Shown here: positions 35,701-43,243 of the stretch, in pieces
How the letters are laid out: the number at the start of each line of letters is the position of its first letter
How positions within the stretch are numbered: position 1 is the first letter of the stretch
From: Aquirufa lenticrescens
Lineage (GTDB): Bacteria; Bacteroidota; Bacteroidia; Cytophagales; Spirosomataceae
DNA: 64,000 bases
Reading direction: 5' to 3'
Assembly (NCBI RefSeq): GCF_019916085.1
Contig: NZ_CP049834.1
Location: 1,038,501 to 1,102,500, forward strand
Notes under the pieces: model-generated
What the model was told of the DNA's origin: nothing
Database searches by the model: none
The model's input: the letters and a program-made list of their open reading frames with translations, nothing else
Program-made: the position numbers and the translations under genes

Positions 35701-35818
35701 CACTCAAGGAATTGAAAACGGAATCCACCCATTTTTGCTGGGTATGCGGGAATAAATCCTGTGAAAAGGCCTGAAAACTTAAAAGGAAAAGCAGTAATCC
35801 GGTGCTGATTTTTTTCAT
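32705..35818 (-). CDS. Fusion of GH3 (NagZ-like) glycosidase and beta-lactamase-fold serine hydrolase
   Basis: About 1037 aa from the ATG at 35818; the ATG at 35836 would place six extra residues before the signal peptide MKKISTGLLLFLLSFQAFS. GH3 domain about 30-370: PLFIGMDLEWGLAMRL, and KHFPGHGDTGVDSHFDIP, the NagZ-type His/Asp loop. A GH3 C-terminal-like domain covers about 390-590. A serine hydrolase domain follows from about 610: LASITKISTS (SxxK), YSDLSYYLL and HSGFTGTYTW. NagZ enzymes remove N-acetylglucosamine from peptidoglycan fragments, so the protein may cut both sugar and peptide of cell-wall material. First gene of a six-gene minus operon. Confidence 0.93.
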   Translation of the reverse strand: MKKISTGLLLFLLSFQAFSQDLFPHTQQKWVDSVFNSLSVDEKIGQMLMPRGNVADTYDTTRLYSIVKDYHVGGFVLFKGHPVKQAVLVNELQNRTKVPLFIGMDLEWGLAMRLDSTFRFPYQMTLGAMQGNTALIEKMGLQIGEQCRRMGVHINYAPVVDVNNNPLNPVINFRSFGENREDVTAKSLAYMRGLQKAGIITSAKHFPGHGDTGVDSHFDIPVLNHSRARLDSLELYPYRELISNGLQGVMVAHLNLPALDTTKSLASTLSKPIVTGLLRDELKFQGLVFTDAMDMKGATKMFPEGTANVKAILAGNDILETFVDVPAAFDAIKKALTNGEISQEDIDQRVKRILHAKAWAGLAHYEPIVVENLLKDLNPIKSEVLNRELAEKSITLIKNPGELVPIKALDKTRIATLAIGKPSYGSAFPTEFQKMANNYVEMPHFYLDETSADTTIARIENTLKNYDVVLMGIHSISIRPANNYSLKPAIKTLVNRFATPKTVAIHFANVNTLTQFDSLKNAGALMTAYQDGITQQEAAAEIVFGAIPATGKLPVSLNAIYKQGMGVTTTSLARLQYNLLPEAVGISSAYLNAKVDSMAKLAIAVKGAPGVVVLIAKEGKVIYHKAFGNQIYETPVPLKTSDIFDLASITKISTSVPALMKWQDEGKFSLKTTMGQLVPSFAKSNKAGLLYEDVLTHQARLKAWIPFWMDYIDSTDMIFHSKKFQAKYTQDDVKYKYIERFLSPASGEARLKKNITDQKAMWKEFVDITKDVTRWKPFTLSYAQSEEYPTQVAPTLWAHKTLKEQIMTAIKESPLREKKEYVYSDLSYYLLPAESPRMSGKPWTDFLADSFYKPLGASTLVYQAEKHFPLARIVPSEYDSLFRKTLIHGKVHDEGAALLDGISGHAGLFGNANDLAKLMQMYLQKGYYGGQQFIQESTIKQWTSYPFSASENARRGVGFDKVDRNKAGISAAASASPESFGHSGFTGTYTWIDPTQDLVYVFLSNRVYPTRNNSKISDMNIRTGINEVIYQAIKKGN

Positions 35819-35953
35819 AGCAAGGTTAACATTCATATAAGGTGTGAAAATACGCTAAATGTGGGAATCTTCTGAAATATCCGGCCTAATTTTTCGTGCT
35901 AATTTTCATTCCACGGAAAGCATTCGTAATTTTAGGACTTAAATGATGAACGT

Positions 35954-36715
35954 ATGAGAAAAAAAATTGTTGCAGGTAACTGGAAAATGAACAAAACGGC
36001 GCAAGAAGCATTCGTTTTGGCTACTGAAGTAGCAGAATTAGTGAAGTCTAGCGTTTCCGCGGATGTTCAGGTGATTATGTCGACACCGGCATTGTATTTG
36101 ACAGGTGTAAATCAAGTAATTGAGGGCATTCCAAATTTAGCCGTTGCAGCTCAAAACTGCCACGAAAAAGCCTCTGGCGCTTACACAGGAGAGATTTCTG
36201 CTCCCATGTTAGCTTCTGCTGGCGTACAATATGTCATCTTAGGACACTCAGAGCGTCGTCAATATTTTGCAGAAACCAACGAGCAATTAGCGGCTAAAAC
36301 GGACGCGGCTTTGGCAAACGGCTTAACGCCTTTATTCTGCTGCGGCGAAAGCTTAGAAACGCGCGAAGGCGCAGATTTCTTAGGCCACGTAGCTCAACAA
36401 TTAACAGAAAGCTTATTCCACCTTTCAGCGGAGGAATTCAGCAAAGTGGTGATCGCTTACGAACCTATCTGGGCGATCGGAACCGGTTTAACTGCTTCTT
36501 CAGATCAAGCACAAGAAATGCATGCTTATTTACGTGCACATATCGCTAAGAAATATGGCCAAAGCGTAGCCGACAGCATCTCTATCCTATACGGTGGAAG
36601 CTGCAACGCGAAAAACGCGAAAGAATTGTTCGCTTGCCCAGACGTAGATGGTGGTTTAATCGGTGGCGCATCTTTGGTTGCGGCTGATTTTATTACGATT
36701 GCGACTTCATATTAA
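35954..36715 (+). CDS. tpiA: Triosephosphate isomerase
   Basis: 253 aa, full length. It interconverts dihydroxyacetone phosphate and glyceraldehyde 3-phosphate. Motifs: VAGNWKMNKT (catalytic Lys), YVILGHSERRQYF (His), VIAYEPIWAIGTGL (catalytic Glu) and ILYGGSCNAKN with GLIGGASL for phosphate binding. It is transcribed alone; a long heptad-repeat hairpin with a T tract follows its stop. Confidence 0.98.
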   Translation: MRKKIVAGNWKMNKTAQEAFVLATEVAELVKSSVSADVQVIMSTPALYLTGVNQVIEGIPNLAVAAQNCHEKASGAYTGEISAPMLASAGVQYVILGHSERRQYFAETNEQLAAKTDAALANGLTPLFCCGESLETREGADFLGHVAQQLTESLFHLSAEEFSKVVIAYEPIWAIGTGLTASSDQAQEMHAYLRAHIAKKYGQSVADSISILYGGSCNAKNAKELFACPDVDGGLIGGASLVAADFITIATSY

Positions 36716-36719
36716 GAAT

Positions 36720-36805
36720 TAGAGATAATAGAGTAGAGAGTATAGATTGTAGATAGAGATTAACCCATCTCTACTCTATGCTCTATAATCTCTACTCTTT
36801 TTTTA
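36720..36805 (+). terminator. TAGAGAT-type inverted repeat and T tract after tpiA
   Basis: TAGAGATAATAGAGTAGAGA opens the left arm (36720-36762). The right arm (36766-36799) is its near complement, with about 26 of 31 positions pairing over the inner part, followed by seven T. It looks like a long intrinsic terminator built from a heptad repeat. Confidence 0.8.
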
Positions 36806-36815
36806 TTTTAGCATC

Positions 36816-37499
36816 ATGGAACATGTAATCGCATTCGACGCAGACGACACCCTTTGGGTGAACGAACCCTATTTTAGAGAGACAGAAGACAAGTTCTGTG
36901 CGCTCTTAGAAGACTATTTACCCGTCCACACCACCGGTCAAGAGCTTTTCAAAGTCGAGATGAATAACCTCGCACTGTATGGTTATGGGGTCAAAGGATT
37001 TATGCTCTCCATGGTCGAAACAGCCATTCAAGTTTCTGGCGGAACAATGGGCTTAGATGGGATAGAAAAGATTCTCAACCTAGGCAAAGAATTACTTGAA
37101 AGAGAAATTGAAATCTTGCCCGGCGTGGTCGAAGTTCTACAATCCTTACAAGGCAAATATCGATTAGTCGTGGCCACCAAAGGTGACCTATTAGATCAAC
37201 AACGAAAACTCGCTAAATCTGGCTTAGAGCAATATTTCCACCACATCGAAATTATGTCGGATAAGCAAGAAAGCGATTATTTAAAACTGATCAAACACCT
37301 CGATGTCGATCCAGCGCATTTCACGATGATTGGGAATTCATTGAAATCAGATATCCTTCCTGTCCTTGCTGTGGGCGGTCACGGAATCCATGTTCCCTAT
37401 CACACAACATGGGCGCACGAAGTGGTTTCTCACAAGGTGGAGCATGAGCATTTTAGAGAGGTGGAGGATTTGAGGGAGGTGCTGCAATATTTAGATTAG
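36816..37499 (+). CDS. HAD-superfamily hydrolase
   Basis: 227 aa. Motif I is FDADDTLW, motif II VVATKGD, and motif IV MIGNSLKSDILPVL, with an alpha-helical cap between about 20 and 95. The sequence is close to the YjjG/phosphoglycolate-like HAD group; the substrate is unknown. The last codons Leu-Asp-stop run into the TAGAGATTATAGAG repeat, whose first triplet is the stop. Convergent with the Nfu gene. Confidence 0.92.
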   Translation: MEHVIAFDADDTLWVNEPYFRETEDKFCALLEDYLPVHTTGQELFKVEMNNLALYGYGVKGFMLSMVETAIQVSGGTMGLDGIEKILNLGKELLEREIEILPGVVEVLQSLQGKYRLVVATKGDLLDQQRKLAKSGLEQYFHHIEIMSDKQESDYLKLIKHLDVDPAHFTMIGNSLKSDILPVLAVGGHGIHVPYHTTWAHEVVSHKVEHEHFREVEDLREVLQYLD

Positions 37500-37605
37500 A
37501 GATTATAGAGTAGAGAGTATAGAGTAAAGAGAGGAGATAAAAATTCTCTACTCTATCATCTACTATCTATACTCTCTACTCTCAAAATTTCCTCCGGAAA
37601 TTTTA
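37497..37605. repeat. TAGAGAT-type inverted repeat plus hairpin between convergent HAD and Nfu genes
   Basis: The left arm (37497-37540) and right arm (37543-37583) share a perfect 16-bp pairing, AGAGTAGAGAGTATAG. A second palindrome, AAAATTTCC/GGAAATTTT (37584-37604), follows and overlaps the Nfu stop codon (37603-37605). Together they probably end both transcripts. Confidence 0.8.
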
Positions 37606-38196
37606 AACCCCTTCCGCCACCACTTCCTTCACACCCGGAACCATACGCGTTAATAACGCTTCGATTCCCTGTTTTAGGGTCATGGTTGAAGATGGGCAGC
37701 CAGAGCAAGAACCTTGCAATAATACCTTTACTTGGCCTGTTGCTTCGTCAAATGAGTGGAAGGTGATCGCGCCGCCGTCGGATTCTACCGCTGGGCGAAC
37801 GTATTCGTCTAGGGCTTGCTTGATTTGTTTGATGGCTGGCGTGTCGTTAGACTGATCGTCAGCAATCGTCGCTTCTGGTAAAGAGAAAACGGGGCGTTTC
37901 TCCTCGAAATATTTCTTTAAATAAGTCTTGATCCCGAATAACTCATCTTCCCAAGCCACTGACTCGGATTTTGTTAAGGTGATGAAATTGTTCGTGATGA
38001 AAACGCGGGATACGAAATCAAATCCAAAAAGAGCGACCGCTAGTGGAGAGTTTTTCTCCTTCGTTAATCCGTCTGCTGGTTGGGTGTAATCGAATGACAT
38101 GCCTTCCGGTAGTAATTCCATATTGAAGACAAACTTCATGGAATGTGGATTAGGCGTAGATTCGGTGTAAATATGGATAGTTGAAACTGTATTCAT
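37603..38196 (-). CDS. NifU-family Fe-S scaffold (Nfu type, with Nfu N-terminal domain)
   Basis: About 197 aa from the ATG at 38196. The longer frame to 38253 includes a TACCTTTG promoter box at 38220-38227, so the shorter start is better. The N-terminal Nfu_N domain (YTESTPNPHSMKFVFN) spans about 8-95. The C-terminal NifU domain (about 125-197) has VRPAVESDGGAITFHSF and the cluster-binding LLQGSCSGCPSSTMTLKQGIE (CxxC). It carries Fe-S clusters to target proteins and is not evidence of nitrogen fixation. Confidence 0.95.
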   Translation of the reverse strand: MNTVSTIHIYTESTPNPHSMKFVFNMELLPEGMSFDYTQPADGLTKEKNSPLAVALFGFDFVSRVFITNNFITLTKSESVAWEDELFGIKTYLKKYFEEKRPVFSLPEATIADDQSNDTPAIKQIKQALDEYVRPAVESDGGAITFHSFDEATGQVKVLLQGSCSGCPSSTMTLKQGIEALLTRMVPGVKEVVAEGV

Positions 38197-38219
38197 GAGG
38201 GGTATTTTAATATCTAGAA

Positions 38220-38227
38220 CAAAGGTA
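38220..38227 (-). promoter_or_regulatory. -7 box for the Nfu gene
   Basis: TACCTTTG on the minus strand fits TAnnTTTG. TTTG elements lie 16 and 23 bases upstream. The predicted leader to the ATG at 38196 is about 17 bases. Confidence 0.55.
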
Positions 38228-38251
38228 CAGCCTATTTGGTTTCCAAAAAAC

Positions 38252-38283
38252 AAAAAAACCCGGCATTTTCATGCCGGGTTTTC
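38252..38283 (-). terminator. Intrinsic terminator after rpmA
   Basis: AACCCGGCAT/ATGCCGGGTT with a four-base loop is followed on the minus strand by a seven-T run. It lies about 20 bases after the L27 stop codon. Confidence 0.92.
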
Positions 38284-38301
38284 TATGTCTAACGAATGAA
38301 A

Positions 38302-38760
38302 TTACTCCGCCTTAGCTGCTTTCTTTGCGGCTGTTGTGGCTGGTGCTTTTTTCTCTGCTGCTGGAGCTGCTGCTTTTTTCGCAGGAGCTTTCTTAGCTGG
38401 AGCCTCAGCTGCTGGAGCTGCTTCTACTGCTGTTTCTGCTACTGGAGCTGGAGCTGCTTTCTTAGCTGGAGCTTTCGCTGGTGCATCTGCAGGAGCTGCA
38501 TCAGCTGAAATAGGTAATACGTGAACGAATGAACGTCCTTTGAAACCTTTTTGGAACTTAACAACACCATCAGCTAAAGCGAATAATGTGTGATCTTTTC
38601 CGATTCCTACGTTTAAGCCAGGATTGTGAGCAGTACCACGTTGACGAACGATGATATTTCCTGCAATGATTGCTTGACCTCCAAATAACTTAACGCCTAA
38701 TCGTTTTGAATGTGATTCGCGACCGTTTTTGGATGACCCGGCGCCTTTCTTATGTGCCAT
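38302..38760 (-). CDS. rpmA: Ribosomal protein L27 with a long Ala/Lys/Pro-rich C-terminal extension
   Basis: 152 aa against the usual 85-90. Residues 1-84 are a standard L27 ([24 protein letters not shown]... FVHVLPI), which lies near the peptidyl-transferase centre. Residues 85-152 form a low-complexity tail of repeated [12 protein letters not shown] and [10 protein letters not shown] units, like histone H1 or AlgP tails. The stop is clean and a strong terminator follows, so the extension is not a frameshift artefact as far as can be read. Co-transcribed with L21, 45 bases upstream. Confidence 0.96.
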   Translation of the reverse strand: MAHKKGAGSSKNGRESHSKRLGVKLFGGQAIIAGNIIVRQRGTAHNPGLNVGIGKDHTLFALADGVVKFQKGFKGRSFVHVLPISADAAPADAPAKAPAKKAAPAPVAETAVEAAPAAEAPAKKAPAKKAAAPAAEKKAPATTAAKKAAKAE

Positions 38761-38805
38761 GTTATTATTTATTTATGCGTTCCGAAGAATCGCTTAGTTT
38801 AAGAC

Positions 38806-39120
38806 TTATTTTACGTTAATTGACTCAATCAATACTTTCGTCAAATCTTGACGGTGACCATTCATTTTTTGGTAGGTCTTTCTACGCTTTTTCTTGAAAA
38901 CTAAAACTTTCTCGCCACGAACGTGTGCAACAATTTTAGCTGTAACAGTGGCTCCAGCTACTGTGGGAGCTCCTACGGAAATTTTTCCGTCATTGTCAAC
39001 AAGTAATACCTTGTCGATAACCAGTGCAGCGCCTTCTGCTCCCGCTAAACGGTGAGTGTATACAGAACGGTCTTTTTCTACTTTAAATTGCTGCCCGGCA
39101 ATTTCTACGATTGCGTACAT
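38806..39120 (-). CDS. rplU: Ribosomal protein L21
   Basis: About 104 aa from the ATG at 39120 (MYAIVEIAGQQFKVEKD), the standard L21 start; a frame to 39150 would add ten unlikely residues. Features: KVLLVDNDGKISVGAPTVAGA and the C-terminal basic KKKRRKTYQKMNGHRQDLTKVLI that binds 23S rRNA. Heads the rplU-rpmA operon behind a strong promoter at 39207-39238. Confidence 0.98.
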   Translation of the reverse strand: MYAIVEIAGQQFKVEKDRSVYTHRLAGAEGAALVIDKVLLVDNDGKISVGAPTVAGATVTAKIVAHVRGEKVLVFKKKRRKTYQKMNGHRQDLTKVLIESINVK

Positions 39121-39206
39121 TTTTACTGTATTTAAGTGAAACAATCCCACGAGGCTAGTGATTCAAGACAAATGAAAAACTTTTAAAAGCCTTTTAAATG
39201 GGGGTG

Positions 39207-39238
39207 CAAATCTAAAAATTAATTCGCTTAATAGCAAA
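39207..39238 (-). promoter_or_regulatory. Promoter of the rplU-rpmA operon
   Basis: On the minus strand TTTG (39238-39235), 20 bases, then TAGATTTG (39214-39207) form the best -33/-7 pair in the window. The predicted leader of about 80 bases holds a small AT-rich hairpin and could carry autoregulation, but no known L21 leader motif was recognised. Confidence 0.65.
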
Positions 39239-39240
39239 CA

Positions 39241-40410
39241 CTATTCATAAATAAATTCTCCGCAAGGGCTGCTGATGGTCAGCTTCTTAGTCGCTGAGGC
39301 TTCTACGCGGCCCACGATTTGGGCAGGAATACCAAAGGACTGGGAGATGCGGATGATTTCATCCGCGTGTGCTGGATTCGCATAGACTTCTAAGCGATGG
39401 CCCATGTTGAATACTTGGTACATCTCTTTGAAGCTGGTTCCGCTCTCTTTTTGAATCAAATCAAACAGCGGTGGAATCGAGAACAAATTATCCTTAATCA
39501 CATGGACATTATTCACAAAGTGCATCACTTTCGTCTGCGCTCCACCGGAACAATGCACCATTCCGTGCAAATGAGGACGTAATTCAGTTAATAAAGCCTT
39601 CACGACCGGCGCGTAGGTACGCGTAGGGGAAAGGATCAATTGACCTACATTTAAAGGAGTTCCAGGAACCGCTTCCGTTAAGTTGCGTGAACCGGAATAC
39701 ACTAAATCCGAAGGAACGGATGGGTCAAAGCTTTCTGGGTATTTGTTCGCCAAATATTTTCCTAACACGTCGTGGCGTGCGGAAGTCAGGCCATTGCTGC
39801 CCATTCCGCCGTTATAAGTCGTTTCGTAATTTGCTTGGCCATCTGAGGCTAAGCCGATGATCACGTCGCCTGCTTGGATATTACCGTTTGAAATGACGTC
39901 TGAGCGCTTCATACGACCGATGACCGTGCTGTCCACGATGATTGTGCGCACTAAATCGCCCACGTCTGCGGTTTCGCCGCCGGTGGAATAAATGCCGATG
40001 CCGTTATCGCGTAGCATTTGTAGGACTTCTTCGGTCCCGTTGATGATTTCGGCGATGACCTCGCCTGGAATTAAGTTCTTATTGCGACCAATGGTGCTGG
40101 AAAGCAACATTTGGTCTGTCGCGCCCACGCAGATTAAATCGTCCGTGTTCATCACTACGGCGTCTTGCGCGATGCCGCGCCAGACGGAGATGTCACCCGT
40201 TTCTTTCCAGTATAAGTAGGCCAAAGAAGACTTCGTCCCCGCCCCATCCGCGTGCATAATGTTGCAATAGTCCGCATCACCACCCAAGATATCTGGGGAG
40301 ATTTTGCAGAATGCCTGCGGGAAAAGACCTTTGTCTAAGTTCGCAATGGCTTTGTGAACATCTTCTTTCGAGGCAGAAACACCTCGTTGCATGTAACGGT
40401 CTGACGACAT
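39241..40410 (-). CDS. purM: Phosphoribosylformylglycinamidine cyclo-ligase (AIR synthase)
   Basis: 389 aa, slightly longer than the ~345-aa E. coli enzyme, as in other Bacteroidota. Fifth step of purine synthesis, ATP-dependent ring closure to aminoimidazole ribotide. Motifs: MHADGAGTKSSLAYLY, AVVMNTDDLICVGA, STGGETADVGDLVRTI, GDVIIGLASDGQANYETTYNGG and the C-terminal VFNMGHRLEVYA. It lies 13 bases after hemB on the same strand. Confidence 0.95.
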   Translation of the reverse strand: MSSDRYMQRGVSASKEDVHKAIANLDKGLFPQAFCKISPDILGGDADYCNIMHADGAGTKSSLAYLYWKETGDISVWRGIAQDAVVMNTDDLICVGATDQMLLSSTIGRNKNLIPGEVIAEIINGTEEVLQMLRDNGIGIYSTGGETADVGDLVRTIIVDSTVIGRMKRSDVISNGNIQAGDVIIGLASDGQANYETTYNGGMGSNGLTSARHDVLGKYLANKYPESFDPSVPSDLVYSGSRNLTEAVPGTPLNVGQLILSPTRTYAPVVKALLTELRPHLHGMVHCSGGAQTKVMHFVNNVHVIKDNLFSIPPLFDLIQKESGTSFKEMYQVFNMGHRLEVYANPAHADEIIRISQSFGIPAQIVGRVEASATKKLTISSPCGEFIYE

Positions 40411-40423
40411 CGTAGGATCTATT

Positions 40424-41395
40424 TTAGGATAGTTTTAATTGGGCAAATTCTTTAGCAAAATAGGTCAAAATGACCTGAGCTCCGGCGCGCTTCATCGAAA
40501 GCAAACTTTCTAACATCGCTTTTTCGCCATCGATCCAGCCGTTTGCTGCGGCTGCTTTGACCATCGCATATTCACCTGAAACGTTGTAGGCGGCGATCGG
40601 TAAATTGGTATTGTCGCGGAGTAAAGAAATGATGTCTAAATAGGCCAAAGCCGGTTTGACCATCAAGAAATCCGCTCCTTCTAATTCATCTAGTTCCGCT
40701 TCACGAAGGGCTTCGCGGCTGTTTGCGGGGTTCATTTGGTAGGTCTTTTTATCGCCAAATTTGGGCGCAGACTCCAGCGCATCGCGGAATGGTCCGTAAA
40801 AAGCAGACGCATATTTCGCGCTGTAGGCCATAATACCCACATTCGTGAAACCGGCATCGTCTAAGGATTCGCGTAAATAACCCACGCGGCCATCCATCAT
40901 ATCCGATGGACCTATCAGTTTTGATCCGGCTTGGGCTTGTGCAACGGCCATTTTGGCTAACACCTCTAATGTCTCGTCGTTCAAAATCTCACCATTCTTA
41001 ACGATCCCGTCGTGACCATCTGAACTGTAAGGGTCCATCGCCACGTCCGTTAACATCGAAATCTCCGGAAAACGGCTCGTCACAGCGTGAATGGCTTCTA
41101 AATACAAACTTCCTTTGCGGTGAGATTCAGTCGCTAGCGAATCCTTGCGGTCCTCTGCTACTTGAGGGAAAAGGGCGTAAGAGGTAATTCCTAGGTTCAA
41201 ACACTCCTCGATTTCTTTCAATAAAAGGTCGGTAGTGTAGCGGTAAATGCCCGGCATCGACTTGATTTCGGTTTTAGTGGCGAACCCATCCATCACAAAA
41301 AGAGGGAAGAGTAAATCCTTCACCGAAAGGCGATTTTCCTCCACCATCGTGCGGATAGCGGCACTGGAACGGTTACGACGCGGTCTATTCAACAT
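40424..41395 (-). CDS. hemB: Porphobilinogen synthase (delta-aminolevulinate dehydratase)
   Basis: 323 aa. It condenses two aminolevulinate molecules in haem synthesis. Start MLNRPRRNRSSAAIRTMVEE, catalytic lysines in YQMNPANSREAL (preceded by KFGDKKT) and LMVKPALAYLD, and AYNVSGEYAMVKAA. The active-site metal loop reads TDVAMDPYSSDGHDG, with Asp in place of the Cys cluster of zinc enzymes, which indicates the magnesium-dependent type. Confidence 0.97.
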   Translation of the reverse strand: MLNRPRRNRSSAAIRTMVEENRLSVKDLLFPLFVMDGFATKTEIKSMPGIYRYTTDLLLKEIEECLNLGITSYALFPQVAEDRKDSLATESHRKGSLYLEAIHAVTSRFPEISMLTDVAMDPYSSDGHDGIVKNGEILNDETLEVLAKMAVAQAQAGSKLIGPSDMMDGRVGYLRESLDDAGFTNVGIMAYSAKYASAFYGPFRDALESAPKFGDKKTYQMNPANSREALREAELDELEGADFLMVKPALAYLDIISLLRDNTNLPIAAYNVSGEYAMVKAAAANGWIDGEKAMLESLLSMKRAGAQVILTYFAKEFAQLKLS

Positions 41396-41458
41396 AGGAA
41401 TTGATTTTGAACCTGCAATTTAGGCATAAGCCCTGATTCCGCAATAAAAAAAGGGGGA

Positions 41459-41794
41459 TTAAAGGCGGCGATTCGATAAATCCCGCACTTGCTCTTGGAG
41501 ATCACGAACGAGGCCCACGTAGGCTTCGAATTCATAACGGGAAACGGGAGCGGTCGAACCTCCGGGATCGGCGACGCCGGAGAAATGAGGATAGTCTTTG
41601 GGCTTAAAAAGCAAGGATAAATCTACTTCAAGTACGGCCGCAATTTGCTTCATGCGACTTAAAGATGGGTCAGTTAGGCCGCGTTCAATTTTAGAATAGG
41701 CCGATAAAGTGATTCCTATCTCCGTGGAAACGTAATCTTGGCTGTAGCCTTTGTCTAACCGAGCCTTTCGAATTAAAGTAGGAAATTCTATCAT
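41459..41794 (-). CDS. XRE-family helix-turn-helix regulator
   Basis: 111 aa. Residues 6-62 form a Cro/C1-type HTH (LIRKARLDKGYSQDYVSTEIGITLSAYSKIERGLTDPSLSRMKQIAAVLEV in outline). After a short linker, residues 88-111 are predicted coiled coil (YEFEAYVGLVRDLQEQVRDL), probably for dimerisation. It lies between hemB and the M61 peptidase on the same strand. Targets are unknown. No toxin partner is adjacent. Confidence 0.92.
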   Translation of the reverse strand: MIEFPTLIRKARLDKGYSQDYVSTEIGITLSAYSKIERGLTDPSLSRMKQIAAVLEVDLSLLFKPKDYPHFSGVADPGGSTAPVSRYEFEAYVGLVRDLQEQVRDLSNRRL

Positions 41795-41875
41795 TGCAGT
41801 AAAATTCCTAAACTATCAGGAAAAATAGTAGTCACTAAAATGACAAAATATATACTTGAAATATAATACACGCAA

Positions 41876-43243
41876 TTAAATTGCGTTATAATCCATTAAT
41901 GTCCAGCCTTTCTCTTGATCTTGCTCGAATTTCATGCCTAATTTTGCAATAATCGTCTGTAAATCTGCAGTAATATCCGTGGATTTTTCGACATAGTTTT
42001 GGAAGAATTCCTGTAAAGATCCGCCGTAAACCTGCTCGCAGATGCGGATGAAATCAGCTTTCGTGTAACCTTTTTTCAAAGTGCCGAATTCCGCGTTCAT
42101 AGCTTGCATAACTTGACGGAGCGAGCTGCCGTTTTTTGCCTGTAATTGTAGGTCCAAAGCCAAAGCGACCACCGCCCCCTTGTAATAAATCGATGAGCGC
42201 TTGTTAGGCAAGCTCGTCCCATAACCATCCAGCCATAAATCGATCGAACTTTCCTCCAGCGACTGTTGCGCATCAGCGTCGCGGTCAAAATGCAATTTCA
42301 AGTTTCCTAATAAACCGGCGAGGTATTCTTGGCGAGACCAAACGCCTGATTCATACAAAAACCAATCCCCTACATAAGTCGTGATTCCCTCTACCACCCA
42401 ACCCGTTGAAAAGGGGATTTCGCGGTCGTAAGCATAAGGGAATAGTTCTTTAGGCCGAATTGTCGCGATGTTCCAAACGTGAAAGAGTTCATGAGAACCT
42501 AAGCCGATCAAATCTTCATAGGCATCGCGGTCCGGCGGACCCATCACCATCATCGTGGATTTCGTGTGTTCCACGCCGTGGTAATAAGGCGTAGGACAAA
42601 CCCAAAGCATGTAATGGTATTCTTTGACGGGGAAAGTGCCCATCCAGTCGAGCTGGGTTTGGGTGAATTTCTCGTAGGCGTCTGTCAGTTTTTTCGTCAA
42701 AGCCTGACGCGAACCCACCACATCGATAGCAAATTTCACACCATTGCATTTCCATTTGTGTTGAAAGATGGCCGGTGCGGCGATGTAGGGCGAATCCACT
42801 AGTTCGCGATATTTTCCACCATTTTTAAAGGTGCAAACGCTCTGCCAACCAGCTTGTTTTTCGATTTGGATTTCGCAACGCTCGTTTTCGCGACCCTTCA
42901 CATACAGAAGACAGTTGATGAAATTGATGTAAAGTAAGTCGGGTTCCACCACTGATCCACCCGCATCGGGTTGATTCGCATAATAACTGTAGCGAATTTC
43001 TACGGGTTCCGATGCTTCTAGTTCCCAGGTGGAAGAGGCTGTTTTAGCAATTGCAACGGGAACACCTCCGCTGTATGCCTTTAAAATATGAATGTTTTTA
43101 GCAAAGTTTTGAGCCTGGTAGCGACCTGGGCGCCAAATAGGTAATTGAATCACCTGTTTGCCCGGTTTACGTGGGGTAAACTGAAAGGTGATGTCCAAAT
43201 AGTTCGGCTGCGCCGAAGGTTTCAGAGCGTACAGGTTTGGCAT
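41876..43243 (-). CDS. M61-family peptidase (glycyl aminopeptidase-like), short form
   Basis: 455 aa. An N-terminal beta-sandwich domain (about 1-155) has IQLPIWRPGRYQAQNFAKNI. The gluzincin catalytic domain carries GSHELFHVWN (HExxH) and the third ligand Glu in VVEGITTYVGDWFL. The C-terminal PDZ domain of most bacterial M61 proteins (about 600 aa) is missing; the protein ends soon after the helical domain. No signal peptide is visible. Start and recO stop overlap as TAATG. Confidence 0.93.
   Translation of the reverse strand: MPNLYALKPSAQPNYLDITFQFTPRKPGKQVIQLPIWRPGRYQAQNFAKNIHILKAYSGGVPVAIAKTASSTWELEASEPVEIRYSYYANQPDAGGSVVEPDLLYINFINCLLYVKGRENERCEIQIEKQAGWQSVCTFKNGGKYRELVDSPYIAAPAIFQHKWKCNGVKFAIDVVGSRQALTKKLTDAYEKFTQTQLDWMGTFPVKEYHYMLWVCPTPYYHGVEHTKSTMMVMGPPDRDAYEDLIGLGSHELFHVWNIATIRPKELFPYAYDREIPFSTGWVVEGITTYVGDWFLYESGVWSRQEYLAGLLGNLKLHFDRDADAQQSLEESSIDLWLDGYGTSLPNKRSSIYYKGAVVALALDLQLQAKNGSSLRQVMQAMNAEFGTLKKGYTKADFIRICEQVYGGSLQEFFQNYVEKSTDITADLQTIIAKLGMKFEQDQEKGWTLMDYNAI

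Noticed and set aside
32705-35818. Beta-lactam resistance enzyme
   Set aside because: The serine hydrolase domain is fused to a NagZ-like domain and fits peptidoglycan or peptide hydrolysis; no resistance claim is supported.
37603-38196. Nitrogen-fixation NifU
   Set aside because: It is the short Nfu type with an Nfu_N domain, a general Fe-S carrier; no nif genes occur.
38296-38508. Cys/Trp- or Ala-rich open frames on the plus strand opposite the L27 tail
   Set aside because: They are the complement of the Ala/Lys-rich repeat codons and have no start signals.
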